From NCBI GenBank assembly GCA_913020705.1, contig CAJWBY010000112.1, forward strand, positions 1 to 16,370: DNA of 16,370 bases. Direction: 5' to 3'. Position 1 is the stretch's first letter, and each line of letters starts with the position of its first letter. The notes under the pieces are model-generated. The model searched no databases, had not been told where the DNA came from, and saw nothing but the letters and a program-made list of their open reading frames with translations. Shown here piece by piece: positions 8,449 to 15,935 of this stretch. The position numbers and the translations under genes were made by a program. The stretch is from an uncultured Colwellia sp. GTDB lineage: Bacteria; Pseudomonadota; Gammaproteobacteria; Enterobacterales; Alteromonadaceae.

Positions 8449-8527
8449 TTTTCTCAACTTATCTCATCGTACCTGTTGGGTAATAATTTATCTGTATATC
8501 AATAATTTTTCAACTGCCAATAAATAA

Positions 8528-8549
8528 AAACCCTGCAGAAGCAGGGTTT
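8528..8549 (-). terminator. Rho-independent terminator of the S8 protease gene
   Basis: AAACCCTGC (8528-8536) pairs with GCAGGGTTT (8541-8549) around AGAA. On the minus strand the stem is followed by TTATTTATT after the last T's of the stem, a good T-tract. It lies about 40 bases after the protease stop and before the Mpo1-like gene. Confidence 0.9.
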
Positions 8550-8588
8550 GAATAAACTTAAAATAAAGAGGTTATCTCTTTCGTTAAG

Positions 8589-10949
8589 TTACTTTGGTGT
8601 GGCTTGTAAGTTTAACGTTATACCTGAAGCAGCTGAATAACCGTATACATCAACATACCATAGACCTTTAGCTGGATCATTAAAGGTACAGGTTTCATTA
8701 TTACCATTTTTATAAGGACGACAATCATAAGTAGACGTTGTTGATTGCTTACCCTGCGTTACATATAAATCTGCATCGCCAGTACCACCTGAAAGTGTAA
8801 CTGTTAAATCAGCATAACCTTCGGCTAAATCAAGGGTATAACGTGTCCATGATCTTCTTGCAACCGAAACACCATTCACTGTGCTATCAATTGGGTTAAC
8901 AACATCGCCGCCACCCGAACTAGCTGGAGTATAACTCCCTGTTAAGCTAAGTCCTGCAAAATCACTATACGCTTTAACCCTGACATAATAAGTACCACCT
9001 GCTTGTGTACTTGGACATGATTCAACATTGCCTGATGCATATGGTCGACAATCGTATAGACTATCAGTTGGCTCTGAACCAAACTTAACATATAAATCCG
9101 CATCACCACTTCCACCTGTAGTAGCAATATTAATGTCTGTTGCGCCAGCTGGAACTACCATAGTAAAAACTAAGTCATTACCCGTAGAAGCAGTTAAACC
9201 TGTTTTAGCTACACCGTTTTCAAGTACGCTGTCTACTGGGTCAACCGGATCTACTGGATCAACCGGACCACCGTTACCGTCACAACCGTTTGCCGTAATA
9301 TAATCAATAGCGTCTTTAGTTTGTGCTAAACCGTAACCAAATTTAACATCACGCCCTGTAGCACCAAGATCTTGTGCACTTACATTAAGTACATTACGGA
9401 TTTGAACGTTAGTACAGGTTGGATGATGACTCCACACTAGCGCAGCAACACCGGCAACATGAGGAGATGCCATTGATGTACCACTCATTTTACCGTAGTT
9501 GCCCGCACCAATATTTACCGTAGCACTAAAACCAATGTTCGCTAACATTGCTGCACCATCTGTATCAGATACAGTAACACTAGGGATATTTGTTGCATTA
9601 GCAGTACCTAAAGTACCACCAAAACCACCAGAAGCATTATTGTAAAGGATAGCCCCAACGCCACCGCTGTCTTGACAAGCTTTGACTTTATCGTAGAAAG
9701 AAATATTACCGCGTTCAATTAAACAAATACTACCGCTAGCGCCTGTGTCTATAGCCTCACCTTTAGCAAAGTTATATAAAGAACCTGTTGCACTACCTTG
9801 GTTTTCCATCGCATTAGCAGTATAACCAGTTCCTGAAACTGATACTTCAACTACCGAACCAGTACCTTCAGGATAAGTTGAGTAAACGTCAACACCAGGG
9901 CCTGATATTTCTACTTGGCTATTTTTCTGCGAAAAATCAGCCAATGCCTTAGAGCTATCAATAGCCGCAACTGACATTACTGAATCGTATGATGCTGGAA
10001 AGCTTTGAACGTCTGTGGTGCTTGTTGCAACACCGTCGTTACCTGCAGCTGCAATAAGTAATACACCTGCATCATAAGCCGCTTGAATACCATTTTGTTC
10101 ACTAGTACTTGAACCTGTACCACCTAAACTCATGTTTATAACATCTGACCCATTGCTTACACATTTGTTGATTGCGTTAACTAAATCTGAAGAATAACCC
10201 CAACCAGCCGCATTAAACACTTTAACAATATGTAAATTTGGATCGGTACCAATAACACCACGAACCCCAATACCGTTATTAAGAGCTGCGATAGTACCCG
10301 CTACGTGAGTACCATGAGGTCCGCCTTCATCAAACCAGTTACCTGTGCCGCTATCATTAGTTCCGTTAATAGTACCGCCTTGTGCCCCCATATCTTCATG
10401 AGGTAATTCTAAACCTGAATCAATAACACATATTTTTTTACCACCAGAATTAGCCGATGCAATACTGTCATCAACCTGGTCAGCTTGAACCATACCAATT
10501 CCATACGGTACGCTTTGTGCCATGAAACGACGCTGTAAATCTTCTTCAACATATTCAATGTTGTCATCCGCGGCTAAACTCATCGCATCAGATGTTGATA
10601 ACTCAGCGCTGATCATGTTCATACCAGGATATTCAGCTTTAATTTTTGAGCCTAACTTTTTTAATTTATTTTTAACCGCAGCAAGACGAACAAAAGCTTG
10701 AGGACTAGCTGTATTATTAAAATCTTCAAGACTATTCGTCTGGGCTTGATCATTGAATTGAAAATTACCTGATTGCTTATATTTAACAATAAAGCGTTTA
10801 GGTAACGGTGAGCTAGCGACTGCAGATAATAAATTATCTGTTGTTTGCACGCCTACTGGTTCTGCAGCATAAAGTGCTGTAGAAATGGATACTGACAACA
10901 TGCTGGCTGTGGTCAGTATTAATGATTTTTTTGTTATATTCTTAGACAT
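8589..10949 (-). CDS. Secreted S8 (subtilisin-like) serine protease with I9, PA and two PPC domains
   Basis: A 786-residue secreted endopeptidase precursor. Residues 1-29 are a signal peptide (KK, hydrophobic core, cleavage after ALYAA). Residues about 51-138 are an I9 propeptide (KRFIVKYK...NIEYVEEDLQRR). The catalytic domain spans about 150-550, with Asp177 in VIDSGL, His212 in PHGTHVAGT, Asn304 in AAGNDG and Ser492 in GTSMASPHVAG. A PA domain is inserted at about 375-480 (SICLIERGNISFYDKV...GAILYN). A VDP-repeat linker (563-573) leads to two pre-peptidase C-terminal domains (about 577-675 and 690-786), each with GDADLYV and a YDCRPY..GN.E.C motif whose cysteines likely pair. PPC domains are often cut off after secretion. 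The ATG at 10949 has a strong AGGTAGGA ribosome site. It sits alone, with its own terminator; a nutritional protease role is inferred. Confidence 0.96.
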   Translation of the reverse strand: MSKNITKKSLILTTASMLSVSISTALYAAEPVGVQTTDNLLSAVASSPLPKRFIVKYKQSGNFQFNDQAQTNSLEDFNNTASPQAFVRLAAVKNKLKKLGSKIKAEYPGMNMISAELSTSDAMSLAADDNIEYVEEDLQRRFMAQSVPYGIGMVQADQVDDSIASANSGGKKICVIDSGLELPHEDMGAQGGTINGTNDSGTGNWFDEGGPHGTHVAGTIAALNNGIGVRGVIGTDPNLHIVKVFNAAGWGYSSDLVNAINKCVSNGSDVINMSLGGTGSSTSEQNGIQAAYDAGVLLIAAAGNDGVATSTTDVQSFPASYDSVMSVAAIDSSKALADFSQKNSQVEISGPGVDVYSTYPEGTGSVVEVSVSGTGYTANAMENQGSATGSLYNFAKGEAIDTGASGSICLIERGNISFYDKVKACQDSGGVGAILYNNASGGFGGTLGTANATNIPSVTVSDTDGAAMLANIGFSATVNIGAGNYGKMSGTSMASPHVAGVAALVWSHHPTCTNVQIRNVLNVSAQDLGATGRDVKFGYGLAQTKDAIDYITANGCDGNGGPVDPVDPVDPVDSVLENGVAKTGLTASTGNDLVFTMVVPAGATDINIATTGGSGDADLYVKFGSEPTDSLYDCRPYASGNVESCPSTQAGGTYYVRVKAYSDFAGLSLTGSYTPASSGGGDVVNPIDSTVNGVSVARRSWTRYTLDLAEGYADLTVTLSGGTGDADLYVTQGKQSTTSTYDCRPYKNGNNETCTFNDPAKGLWYVDVYGYSAASGITLNLQATPK

Positions 10950-11060
10950 TTATTTTCCTACCTATTAGGTCAGTTGTAATTATTATTTTGCTCGTGGACA
11001 TGGAGTGATTTTGTTTAATAATCCATCAAAGCAGTTATAACCATAACATCAATTTTTTAC

Positions 11061-11080
11061 TTGTTACAACTTTGTTACAA
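11061..11080. promoter_or_regulatory. Two TTGTTACAA palindromes one helical turn apart
   Basis: The 9-base palindrome TTGT-T-ACAA occurs at 11061-11069 and again at 11072-11080, an 11-base step. Two identical palindromes on the same DNA face are typical of cooperative regulator binding. They lie about 112-131 bases upstream of the protease start and over 330 bases upstream of ubiG, so the protease is the likelier target. Confidence 0.4.
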
Positions 11081-11206
11081 AAAAATTACACAAAAAACAC
11101 ACAAAAAACACAAGGCAACGGTTCTAATGACTTAATAAACAATAAGGTATGATAATAAATTTATACTTTAGGCTGAGTTCCACTTTACAACTGCATTCAT
11201 TCACTA

Positions 11207-11227
11207 TGATTTTAAATGTTAAAATCA
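11207..11227. other. Dyad upstream of ubiG
   Basis: TGATTTTAA (11207-11215) and TTAAAATCA (11219-11227) are perfect 9-base arms around ATG. It is about 190 bases upstream of ubiG. It may be an operator or RNA hairpin; the low complexity of A/T-rich DNA makes chance possible. Confidence 0.3.
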
Positions 11228-11416
11228 AAATATTTCAACCTGAGCGTTATGAATAAGGTGTTTTTATGCCCTATATTTTGGGGGCCTGAGTTATCGACCT
11301 AGAGATATAAATCAATGTATTTAAGCGAGAACAACAAACTCAACATTCTGCACTAGGCGAAACATTTGCTTTAGTTTAGAATCACAAATATAGATTTACT
11401 AAAAAATGATAATGTT

Positions 11417-12139
11417 ATGTCGACAAGCCTTAATTATAAAAACGTTAATGTAAATGATGATGAAATCGCCAAATTTGAAAAAGTTGCTAGCCAATGGTGG
11501 GAACTTGATGGTGACTTTAAACCTTTACATCAAATAAACCCCATTCGCCGGCAGTTTATTTGTCAGCATGTCGGGGATATATTCGGTAAAAAAATTATCG
11601 ATGTAGGATGTGGTGGAGGAATTTTAGCAGAGAGCTTAGCAAAACTTGGTGGTGATGTTACAGGTATTGACTTAGGCGAAGAACCTTTAAATGTAGCCAA
11701 ACTACATGCCCTCGAAAGTGGTTTGAAAGTTAATTATCAAAAAATTCCCGCTGAAGAAAAAGCAAACCAACAACCTGAAACATATGATGTGGTTACCTGT
11801 ATGGAAATGCTTGAGCATGTACCAGATCCAGCTTCAATTGTAGAAGCTTGTTCTCAGATGGTAAAACCTGGTGGTTATGTGTTTTTCTCAACATTAAACA
11901 AGTCAATAAAATCTTATTTAATGGCGATTGTTGCAGCTGAAAAAATACTTAAAATAGTTCCCGACGGCACACATGATCATAACAGTTTCATTCGACCATC
12001 TACCTTAATTGGTTGGGCTGAATCATTTGATCTCAAATGTATTGATGCTGCAGGTATTCATTACAACCCGCTAACAGAAAATCATAAGCTAATTTCATCT
12101 CTCGATGTAAATTACATACTTTGTTGTAAAAAAATTTAG
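11417..12139 (+). CDS. ubiG: Ubiquinone biosynthesis O-methyltransferase UbiG
   Basis: SAM-dependent enzyme for both O-methylation steps of ubiquinone synthesis. It has 240 residues, the E. coli length, and tracks the E. coli protein throughout: [27 protein letters not shown] near the start, SAM motif [15 protein letters not shown] (60-73), acidic GIDLG (83-87), [14 protein letters not shown] (125-138), and [14 protein letters not shown]. The C-terminus ends [10 protein letters not shown] as expected for the family. The ATG at 11417 has no recognisable SD, only A/T-rich sequence, so initiation may rely on S1 and the unstructured leader. The HAD phosphatase follows by 32 bases, so the two are probably one operon. 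In E. coli ubiG is the divergent neighbour of gyrA; here two genes separate them. Confidence 0.97.
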   Translation: MSTSLNYKNVNVNDDEIAKFEKVASQWWELDGDFKPLHQINPIRRQFICQHVGDIFGKKIIDVGCGGGILAESLAKLGGDVTGIDLGEEPLNVAKLHALESGLKVNYQKIPAEEKANQQPETYDVVTCMEMLEHVPDPASIVEACSQMVKPGGYVFFSTLNKSIKSYLMAIVAAEKILKIVPDGTHDHNSFIRPSTLIGWAESFDLKCIDAAGIHYNPLTENHKLISSLDVNYILCCKKI

Positions 12140-12171
12140 GTTCGGGAAAATGTTAAATTAAGAGTGTATTA

Positions 12172-12846
12172 ATGATTAATAAATTAATAAATATTAAAAT
12201 TTCAGGTGTTTTGTTCGATTTAGACGGTACGTTATTAGACACCGCAAATGATTTAGGCGAAGCACTTAATTTCGTTCTACGTAAATATGGATTAGCTGAA
12301 GTAGCTCGTGAAGATTATCGACCTATTGCATCTGATGGTGCATTAGGGTTGCTTACATTAGGCTTTTCAGATTCATTAAAAAAATACAATTATGAGCAAC
12401 TGCGAGCAGAGTTTCTTGCATATTATGAGGATAATATTGCTGTACATACTTGTCTTTATCCAGAAGTTAGTGAATTACTGCTTACCTTGAATGAACGCAA
12501 AATTCCTTGGGGTGTTGTTACAAACAAACCAGAAGGTTTAACGAGGCTATTACTTCCCTATTTCGATGAGTTTGAGCATTGCTTATCTCTTATTGGTGGA
12601 GACACATTAGTTAATAGAAAACCGCATCCAGAGCCTATATTTAAAGCTTGTGAAGAGATATCTGTTGCGAGCGAACACTGTTTGTACGTGGGTGATGCTC
12701 TTCGTGATATTCAAGCAGGAAATAGTGCAAAATCGACAACGGTTATTGCAAAATGGGGATATATATTAGCAAACGAGGATTGTACAACCTGGCATGCTGA
12801 TTATCATGCAGAGACCCCATTAGAGATCTTGCGACTTATTAAATAA
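12172..12846 (+). CDS. HAD-family phosphatase, MupP-like (often annotated as phosphoglycolate phosphatase)
   Basis: A 224-residue HAD-IA phosphatase. Motif I is FDLDGTLLDT with the nucleophile Asp16 and acid/base Asp18. Motif II is Thr117 in WGVVTNKP, motif III Lys150 in NRKPHPEP, motif IV Asp175 and Asp179 in LYVGDALRDI. The usual call is Gph (2-phosphoglycolate phosphatase). Two things favour MupP, the MurNAc-6-phosphate phosphatase of the Pseudomonas peptidoglycan recycling route: its place directly after ubiG, as in Pseudomonas, and the shared pattern LRAEFLAYY..N.AVH, IPWGVVTNKP, KPHPEPI..AC and the C-terminal WHADY segment. Substrate cannot be settled from sequence. The ATG at 12172 has a weak AAGAG seven bases upstream. 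Terminator candidates follow at 12903-12925. Confidence 0.85.
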   Translation: MINKLINIKISGVLFDLDGTLLDTANDLGEALNFVLRKYGLAEVAREDYRPIASDGALGLLTLGFSDSLKKYNYEQLRAEFLAYYEDNIAVHTCLYPEVSELLLTLNERKIPWGVVTNKPEGLTRLLLPYFDEFEHCLSLIGGDTLVNRKPHPEPIFKACEEISVASEHCLYVGDALRDIQAGNSAKSTTVIAKWGYILANEDCTTWHADYHAETPLEILRLIK

Positions 12847-12902
12847 TTATACGGTTTAATAATCCCTGTGTTTCATTGGAGAATTAATCAGTGATGGTAT
12901 CA

Positions 12903-12925
12903 AATAAAGTGAAATACACTTTATT
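12903..12925 (+). terminator. Candidate terminator after ubiG-HAD phosphatase
   Basis: AATAAAGTG (12903-12911) pairs with CACTTTATT (12917-12925) around AAATA, and AAATTTTATC follows on the plus strand. It is about 55 bases after the phosphatase stop. The stem is A/T-rich, so strength is uncertain. Confidence 0.6.
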
Positions 12926-12942
12926 AAATTTTATCTATCAAA

Positions 12943-12977
12943 ATATATGGCGTGTTAAAATTCAGCACGCCATATAT
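12943..12977 (-). terminator. Terminator of the DJ-1/yqhD operon
   Basis: ATATATGGCGTG-type arms (12943-12954) pair for 12 bases with CACGCCATATAT (12966-12977) around an 11-base loop. On the minus strand it is followed by ATTTTGAT, a short T-tract. It lies 13 bases past the yqhD stop, between convergent genes, and may also stop plus-strand transcripts. Confidence 0.75.
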
Positions 12978-12990
12978 ATAGGCATTATAA

Positions 12991-14148
12991 TTACAATGCT
13001 TGCTTTAATATTTCACGACTTATTTCTAAAGTAATATCACTTTGCTCGCCAAGTGCTGTCATACCATGTAATTTCAATCGTTCAATCAATAAATCGATGT
13101 CACTACTACCAAGATCAACATGAGATAAACGTGTCGGTACTTGCATCTGTGTGAAAAACGCCTCTGTTAAATGTATCGCTTTATCAATACGGGTATCTTC
13201 ATCACCTTCGTTAATTTGCCAAACACGTTCCGCATATTGCAGTAATTTTTCACGTTTTTGCTCTTTACGTACTTTCATTACCGCTGGTAATACAATAGAC
13301 AGAGTGCGTGCGTGATCAATACCGAAAGCTCCCGTGAGTTCATGCCCTATCATATGGGTTGACCAATCTTGTGGTACACCTGCGCCGATCAGGCCATTTA
13401 AAGCCATCGTTGCCGACCACATGATATTAGCTCTAACTTCTAAGTCGTCTTTAGTAGCAGGTAATAACGCTTTAGGCCCTTCTTCAATTAAGGTTTGCAA
13501 TAAACCTTCGCTAAATCGATCTTGAACTTTGCCATTCACACTGTAAGTTAGGTATTGTTCAATCGTATGAATAAAAGCATCAACAACGCCATTACCAATT
13601 TGACGGTCTGATAATGATAAGGTCACACTTGGGTCTAACACAGCAAATAATGGGCGAACTAAAGCGCTAGAGAAAGGCAGTTTGTTACCGTCTCGAGTGA
13701 CTACAGAGTTGCCATTACTTTCAGATCCTGTAGCAGGAAGCGTTAATACTGCCCCCATAGGTAATGCGCTTTTCACTGCTTGTTGTTTAGCAAGAATATC
13801 CCAAGGATCATCACCCTCGTAAAGCGCAGCTGCAGCAATAAATTTAGCACCATCGATTACAGAACCACCACCAACGGCTAGTATATAATCAATACTTTCT
13901 TTCTTTATAATATCTTGTGATTTCATCAAAGTGTCATACGTTGGGTTTGGTTCGATACCTGAAAACTCAAACCATGTATGGTCTTTAAGTGTATCAATGA
14001 CTTGTTGATAAACGCCATTAGATTTAATGGAGCCGCCGCCATATACAACTAAAACTCTCGCATTGATTGGAACTTCTTTAGATACTGCTTTTATTTGCCC
14101 TTCGCCAAAATAAATATGCGTTGGGTTTTGAAAATTAAAATTTAGCAT
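12991..14148 (-). CDS. yqhD: NADPH-dependent iron-family alcohol dehydrogenase (YqhD type, aldehyde reductase)
   Basis: Reduces a range of aldehydes to alcohols with NADPH; E. coli YqhD protects against glyoxal, methylglyoxal and lipid-peroxidation aldehydes. The 385 residues follow E. coli YqhD (387) end to end: NFNFQNPTHIYFGEGQI at the start, YGGGSIK (36-42) for the NADPH phosphate, AVGGGSVIDG (91-100), LPATGSESN (137-145). Metal ligands are Asp190 and His194 (GVVDAFIHTIEQY), and His265 and His279 (DWSTHMIGHELTGAFGIDHA). The ATG at 14148 has AGGA six bases upstream. It follows the DJ-1 gene by 18 bases and is surely co-transcribed. In E. coli the regulator is the AraC-type YqhC; here a LysR-type regulator is next door instead. 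Confidence 0.95.
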   Translation of the reverse strand: MLNFNFQNPTHIYFGEGQIKAVSKEVPINARVLVVYGGGSIKSNGVYQQVIDTLKDHTWFEFSGIEPNPTYDTLMKSQDIIKKESIDYILAVGGGSVIDGAKFIAAAALYEGDDPWDILAKQQAVKSALPMGAVLTLPATGSESNGNSVVTRDGNKLPFSSALVRPLFAVLDPSVTLSLSDRQIGNGVVDAFIHTIEQYLTYSVNGKVQDRFSEGLLQTLIEEGPKALLPATKDDLEVRANIMWSATMALNGLIGAGVPQDWSTHMIGHELTGAFGIDHARTLSIVLPAVMKVRKEQKREKLLQYAERVWQINEGDEDTRIDKAIHLTEAFFTQMQVPTRLSHVDLGSSDIDLLIERLKLHGMTALGEQSDITLEISREILKQAL

Positions 14149-14166
14149 GATGAATCCTATAGTTAA

Positions 14167-14853
14167 CTATACTGAAAGATGCTTCAATAATTTTTCTGCG
14201 GCTAAAGTTGAGCTTGCTGGATTTTGTCCCGTAATAATAAGTCCATCTTGTACTGCAAAGGCATGCCAGTCTTCTGCTTTTTGGTATTCACCACCACGTG
14301 TAATCAGTTCATCTTCAAGCAAAAAAGGTACTACTTCGGTTAATTGCACAGCTTCTTCTTCACTGTTAGTAAAACCCGTAACCGCTTTACCTTTAATAGC
14401 AAAGTCACCCGCTAAATTTTTTACATTTAATAAAGCGGCGCTAGCATGACAAACTGTCGCTACTGCTTTACCTGCTTTAAGAAAATTTTCAATTAACGAG
14501 ATTGAATCACTATTATCAGTTAGATCCCATAATGGACCATGTCCTCCTGGATAGAAAACGCCGTCAAAATCACTTTCATTTAATGAAGATAATTTTAGAG
14601 TTTTAGCAATTTTTCCTTGAGCATTTTTATCGGCGTCATAACGATCAGTTGCTGCCGTTTGAAAGTCCTCAAGTGTGCTCGTTGGGTCAATAGGAGCTTG
14701 GCCGCCTTTTGGGGTTGCTAATGTAACCTCAACTCCGGCATCAATGAATGCGTAATAAGGAGCTGCAAACTCTTCAACCCAAAAACCAGTTTTTTGGCCT
14801 GTATTGCCAAGCTCATCATGTGAAGTAAGTACCATTAATATTTTTTTAGTCAT
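14167..14853 (-). CDS. DJ-1/PfpI-family protein (Hsp31-like class I glutamine amidotransferase fold)
   Basis: A cytosolic DJ-1-superfamily protein; relatives act as glyoxalase III-like enzymes, deglycases (debated), chaperones or redox sensors. From the ATG at 14853 it has 228 residues. The nucleophile elbow is ATVCHASAAL, with Cys137-His138 (numbered from an ATG at 14859); the acidic partner is Glu29 or Glu30 in GFWVEE. YPGGHGPLWDL (103-113) is the Hsp31-like active-site loop. No signal peptide. Two in-frame ATGs exist, at 14859 and 14853. AGGGA ends three bases before the first and nine before the second, so I choose 14853, which also gives the usual MTKKILMVLTSHD start. It is the first gene of the operon with yqhD, which supports a role in reactive-aldehyde defence. 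Enzymatic activity is inferred. Confidence 0.9.
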   Translation of the reverse strand: MTKKILMVLTSHDELGNTGQKTGFWVEEFAAPYYAFIDAGVEVTLATPKGGQAPIDPTSTLEDFQTAATDRYDADKNAQGKIAKTLKLSSLNESDFDGVFYPGGHGPLWDLTDNSDSISLIENFLKAGKAVATVCHASAALLNVKNLAGDFAIKGKAVTGFTNSEEEAVQLTEVVPFLLEDELITRGGEYQKAEDWHAFAVQDGLIITGQNPASSTLAAEKLLKHLSV

Positions 14854-14916
14854 TATCATTCATCCCTATGGGTATTTATAAAATCAGTTTTAGAATTTGT
14901 TATTTTCTATGGAATG

Positions 14917-14945
14917 ATTATATGCTCATAAATCAACATGAACAA
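14917..14945 (-). promoter_or_regulatory. Promoter of the DJ-1/yqhD operon
   Basis: On the minus strand TTGTTC (14945 to 14940) is followed after exactly 17 bases by a perfect TATAAT (14922 to 14917). Transcription would start near 14910, leaving a leader of about 57 bases. It is the best-formed promoter in the window, with only the -35 imperfect, as expected for one that needs an activator. Confidence 0.7.
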
Positions 14946-14959
14946 TGCAGAGATAATTA

Positions 14960-14992
14960 ACATCATTGTATCAATAATTGATACAATGATGT
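14960..14992. promoter_or_regulatory. Perfect 33-bp palindrome, likely LysR-type regulator operator
   Basis: Two perfect 15-base arms, ACATCATTGTATCAA (14960-14974) and TTGATACAATGATGT (14978-14992), around TAA. The centre at 14976 is about 66 bases upstream of the inferred start of the DJ-1/yqhD operon, the classical position of a LysR-type recognition site, and ends 34 bases before the LysR gene. No gene end is near and no T-tract follows, so it is not a terminator. Dual use (activation of the operon, autorepression of the regulator) is inferred. Confidence 0.8.
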
Positions 14993-15026
14993 AAATATGA
15001 TTTTTTATCAACTGTGGTAATACTTA

Positions 15027-15935
15027 ATGGACATTTCATTTGAACAACTCAAGAGTATGGTTGTTTTTGCGCAAGTCATAGAACAAGGAAGTTTAAGTGC
15101 TGCCGCAAAACATTTAAGCCTATCAAGAGCAGTAGTTAGTTATCATTTAAAAAAGCTTGAAGCGCAACTCGAGGTGAAACTTCTCAACCGATCTACCCGT
15201 GCTATTAATCTCACTGAAGCAGGTCAAGCTTATTATGAACGTTGTCGCATGATTGCTGAACAAGCAAGTGCCGCAAACCAACAAATTGAAAACTTCAAAA
15301 ATGAACCTGTTGGCTTGCTTAAAATAACTTGTCCTGTGAATGTTGGCTTAAAGACGGTTGTACCAGCACTTAATGAATTTAAGAAAATTTATCCAAAAAT
15401 AGAACTTGATGTCATGCTGACTGATGAAGTCGTTAATATTATGAAGGAAGGGATTGATTTAGCTATTCGCGGAGCACCTTTACCAGACTCTGGTTTACAA
15501 GCAAGTAAACTTGCCACACTAAATACCTGTCTTTGTGCTGCTCCTGAATACTTACTTAAATATGGACGTCCTAAGGTGCCAGCAGATTTAAGCGAACATC
15601 AATGGGTAGTATACAAATTAACATCGGGTGTAATCACGCTTACAAAAGGAAGTCGATCGTTTAGTATTAGTACTAAAGGTAGTATTAGTACTAATAATGC
15701 TGCAGCGCGAACTGCGTTTGTTGAAGCAGGACATGGCTTAGCTCGTATTCCGACTTACGACGCTTTACCAAAGATAGCTGCAGGAACTTTAGAAACCATA
15801 CTCGATGATTATTCCTTTAGTGATATCAATGTTTATGGTGTTTTTCCGCCAGGAACGGCAAATTCCAAAAAACTCAGATTACTGCTGAATTTTTTGAAAG
15901 AATATTTTACCAGCCAAATAAATATTAGAGTATAA
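15027..15935 (+). CDS. LysR-type transcriptional regulator, likely controller of the DJ-1/yqhD operon
   Basis: A 302-residue LysR-family DNA-binding protein. The N-terminal winged helix-turn-helix (about residues 4-62) has the standard layout: FAQVIEQGSLSAAAKHLSLSRAVVSYHLKKLEAQLEVKLLNRSTRAINLTEAGQ, with recognition helix at about 32-46. The rest (about 90-295) is the periplasmic-binding-protein-like effector domain, closest in feel to the CrgA/DmlR-like group (ITCPVNVG, GIDLAIRGAPLPDSGL). The effector is unknown; an aldehyde or a redox signal would fit. It is divergent from the DJ-1/yqhD operon, 173 bases away, with a palindromic operator between. The region 15662-15694 carries a 15-base duplication that yields the repeat SISTKG-SISTNN. 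The ribosome site is weak (GTGG about 10 bases upstream). Confidence 0.92.
   Translation: MDISFEQLKSMVVFAQVIEQGSLSAAAKHLSLSRAVVSYHLKKLEAQLEVKLLNRSTRAINLTEAGQAYYERCRMIAEQASAANQQIENFKNEPVGLLKITCPVNVGLKTVVPALNEFKKIYPKIELDVMLTDEVVNIMKEGIDLAIRGAPLPDSGLQASKLATLNTCLCAAPEYLLKYGRPKVPADLSEHQWVVYKLTSGVITLTKGSRSFSISTKGSISTNNAAARTAFVEAGHGLARIPTYDALPKIAAGTLETILDDYSFSDINVYGVFPPGTANSKKLRLLLNFLKEYFTSQINIRV
15662..15694 (+). repeat. In-frame 15-base direct duplication in the LysR gene
   Basis: TAGTATTAGTACTAA occurs at 15662-15676 and again at 15680-15694, an 18-base step that keeps the frame and gives two SIST copies. It lies in the effector domain, probably in a surface loop or strand edge. It may be a recent slippage duplication. 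Confidence 0.7.

Larger units (their letters stand above)
10950..11416. other. 467-base divergent spacer between the S8 protease gene and ubiG
   Basis: No gene is supported. It holds ACCTATTAGGT (10960-10970), an 11-base palindrome over the protease ribosome site; the tandem TTGTTACAA motifs (11061-11080); a purine-rich run with ACACAAAAA repeated near 11087-11113; a 9-base-arm dyad at 11207-11227; and then about 190 bases up to ubiG with no clear signals. A 17-codon reading frame at 11249-11302 is too short and has no good ribosome site. No convincing -35/-10 pair was found for either gene. Confidence 0.6.

Noticed and set aside
11249..11302. A 17-codon frame (MNKVFLCPIFWGPELST) upstream of ubiG, as a leader peptide.
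   Set aside because: No ribosome site, no run of regulatory codons and no following attenuator hairpin.
12894..13034. A 46-codon plus-strand frame (start MVSNKVKYTLLNF), with GGAG upstream and a hydrophobic stretch.
   Set aside because: It runs through two terminator hairpins and 44 bases antisense into the end of yqhD; the hydrophobic part is the A/T-rich palindrome itself.
14960..14992. The long palindrome as a terminator or MITE end.
   Set aside because: No gene ends nearby, no T-tract follows, there is no second copy in the window, and the promoter geometry explains it better.
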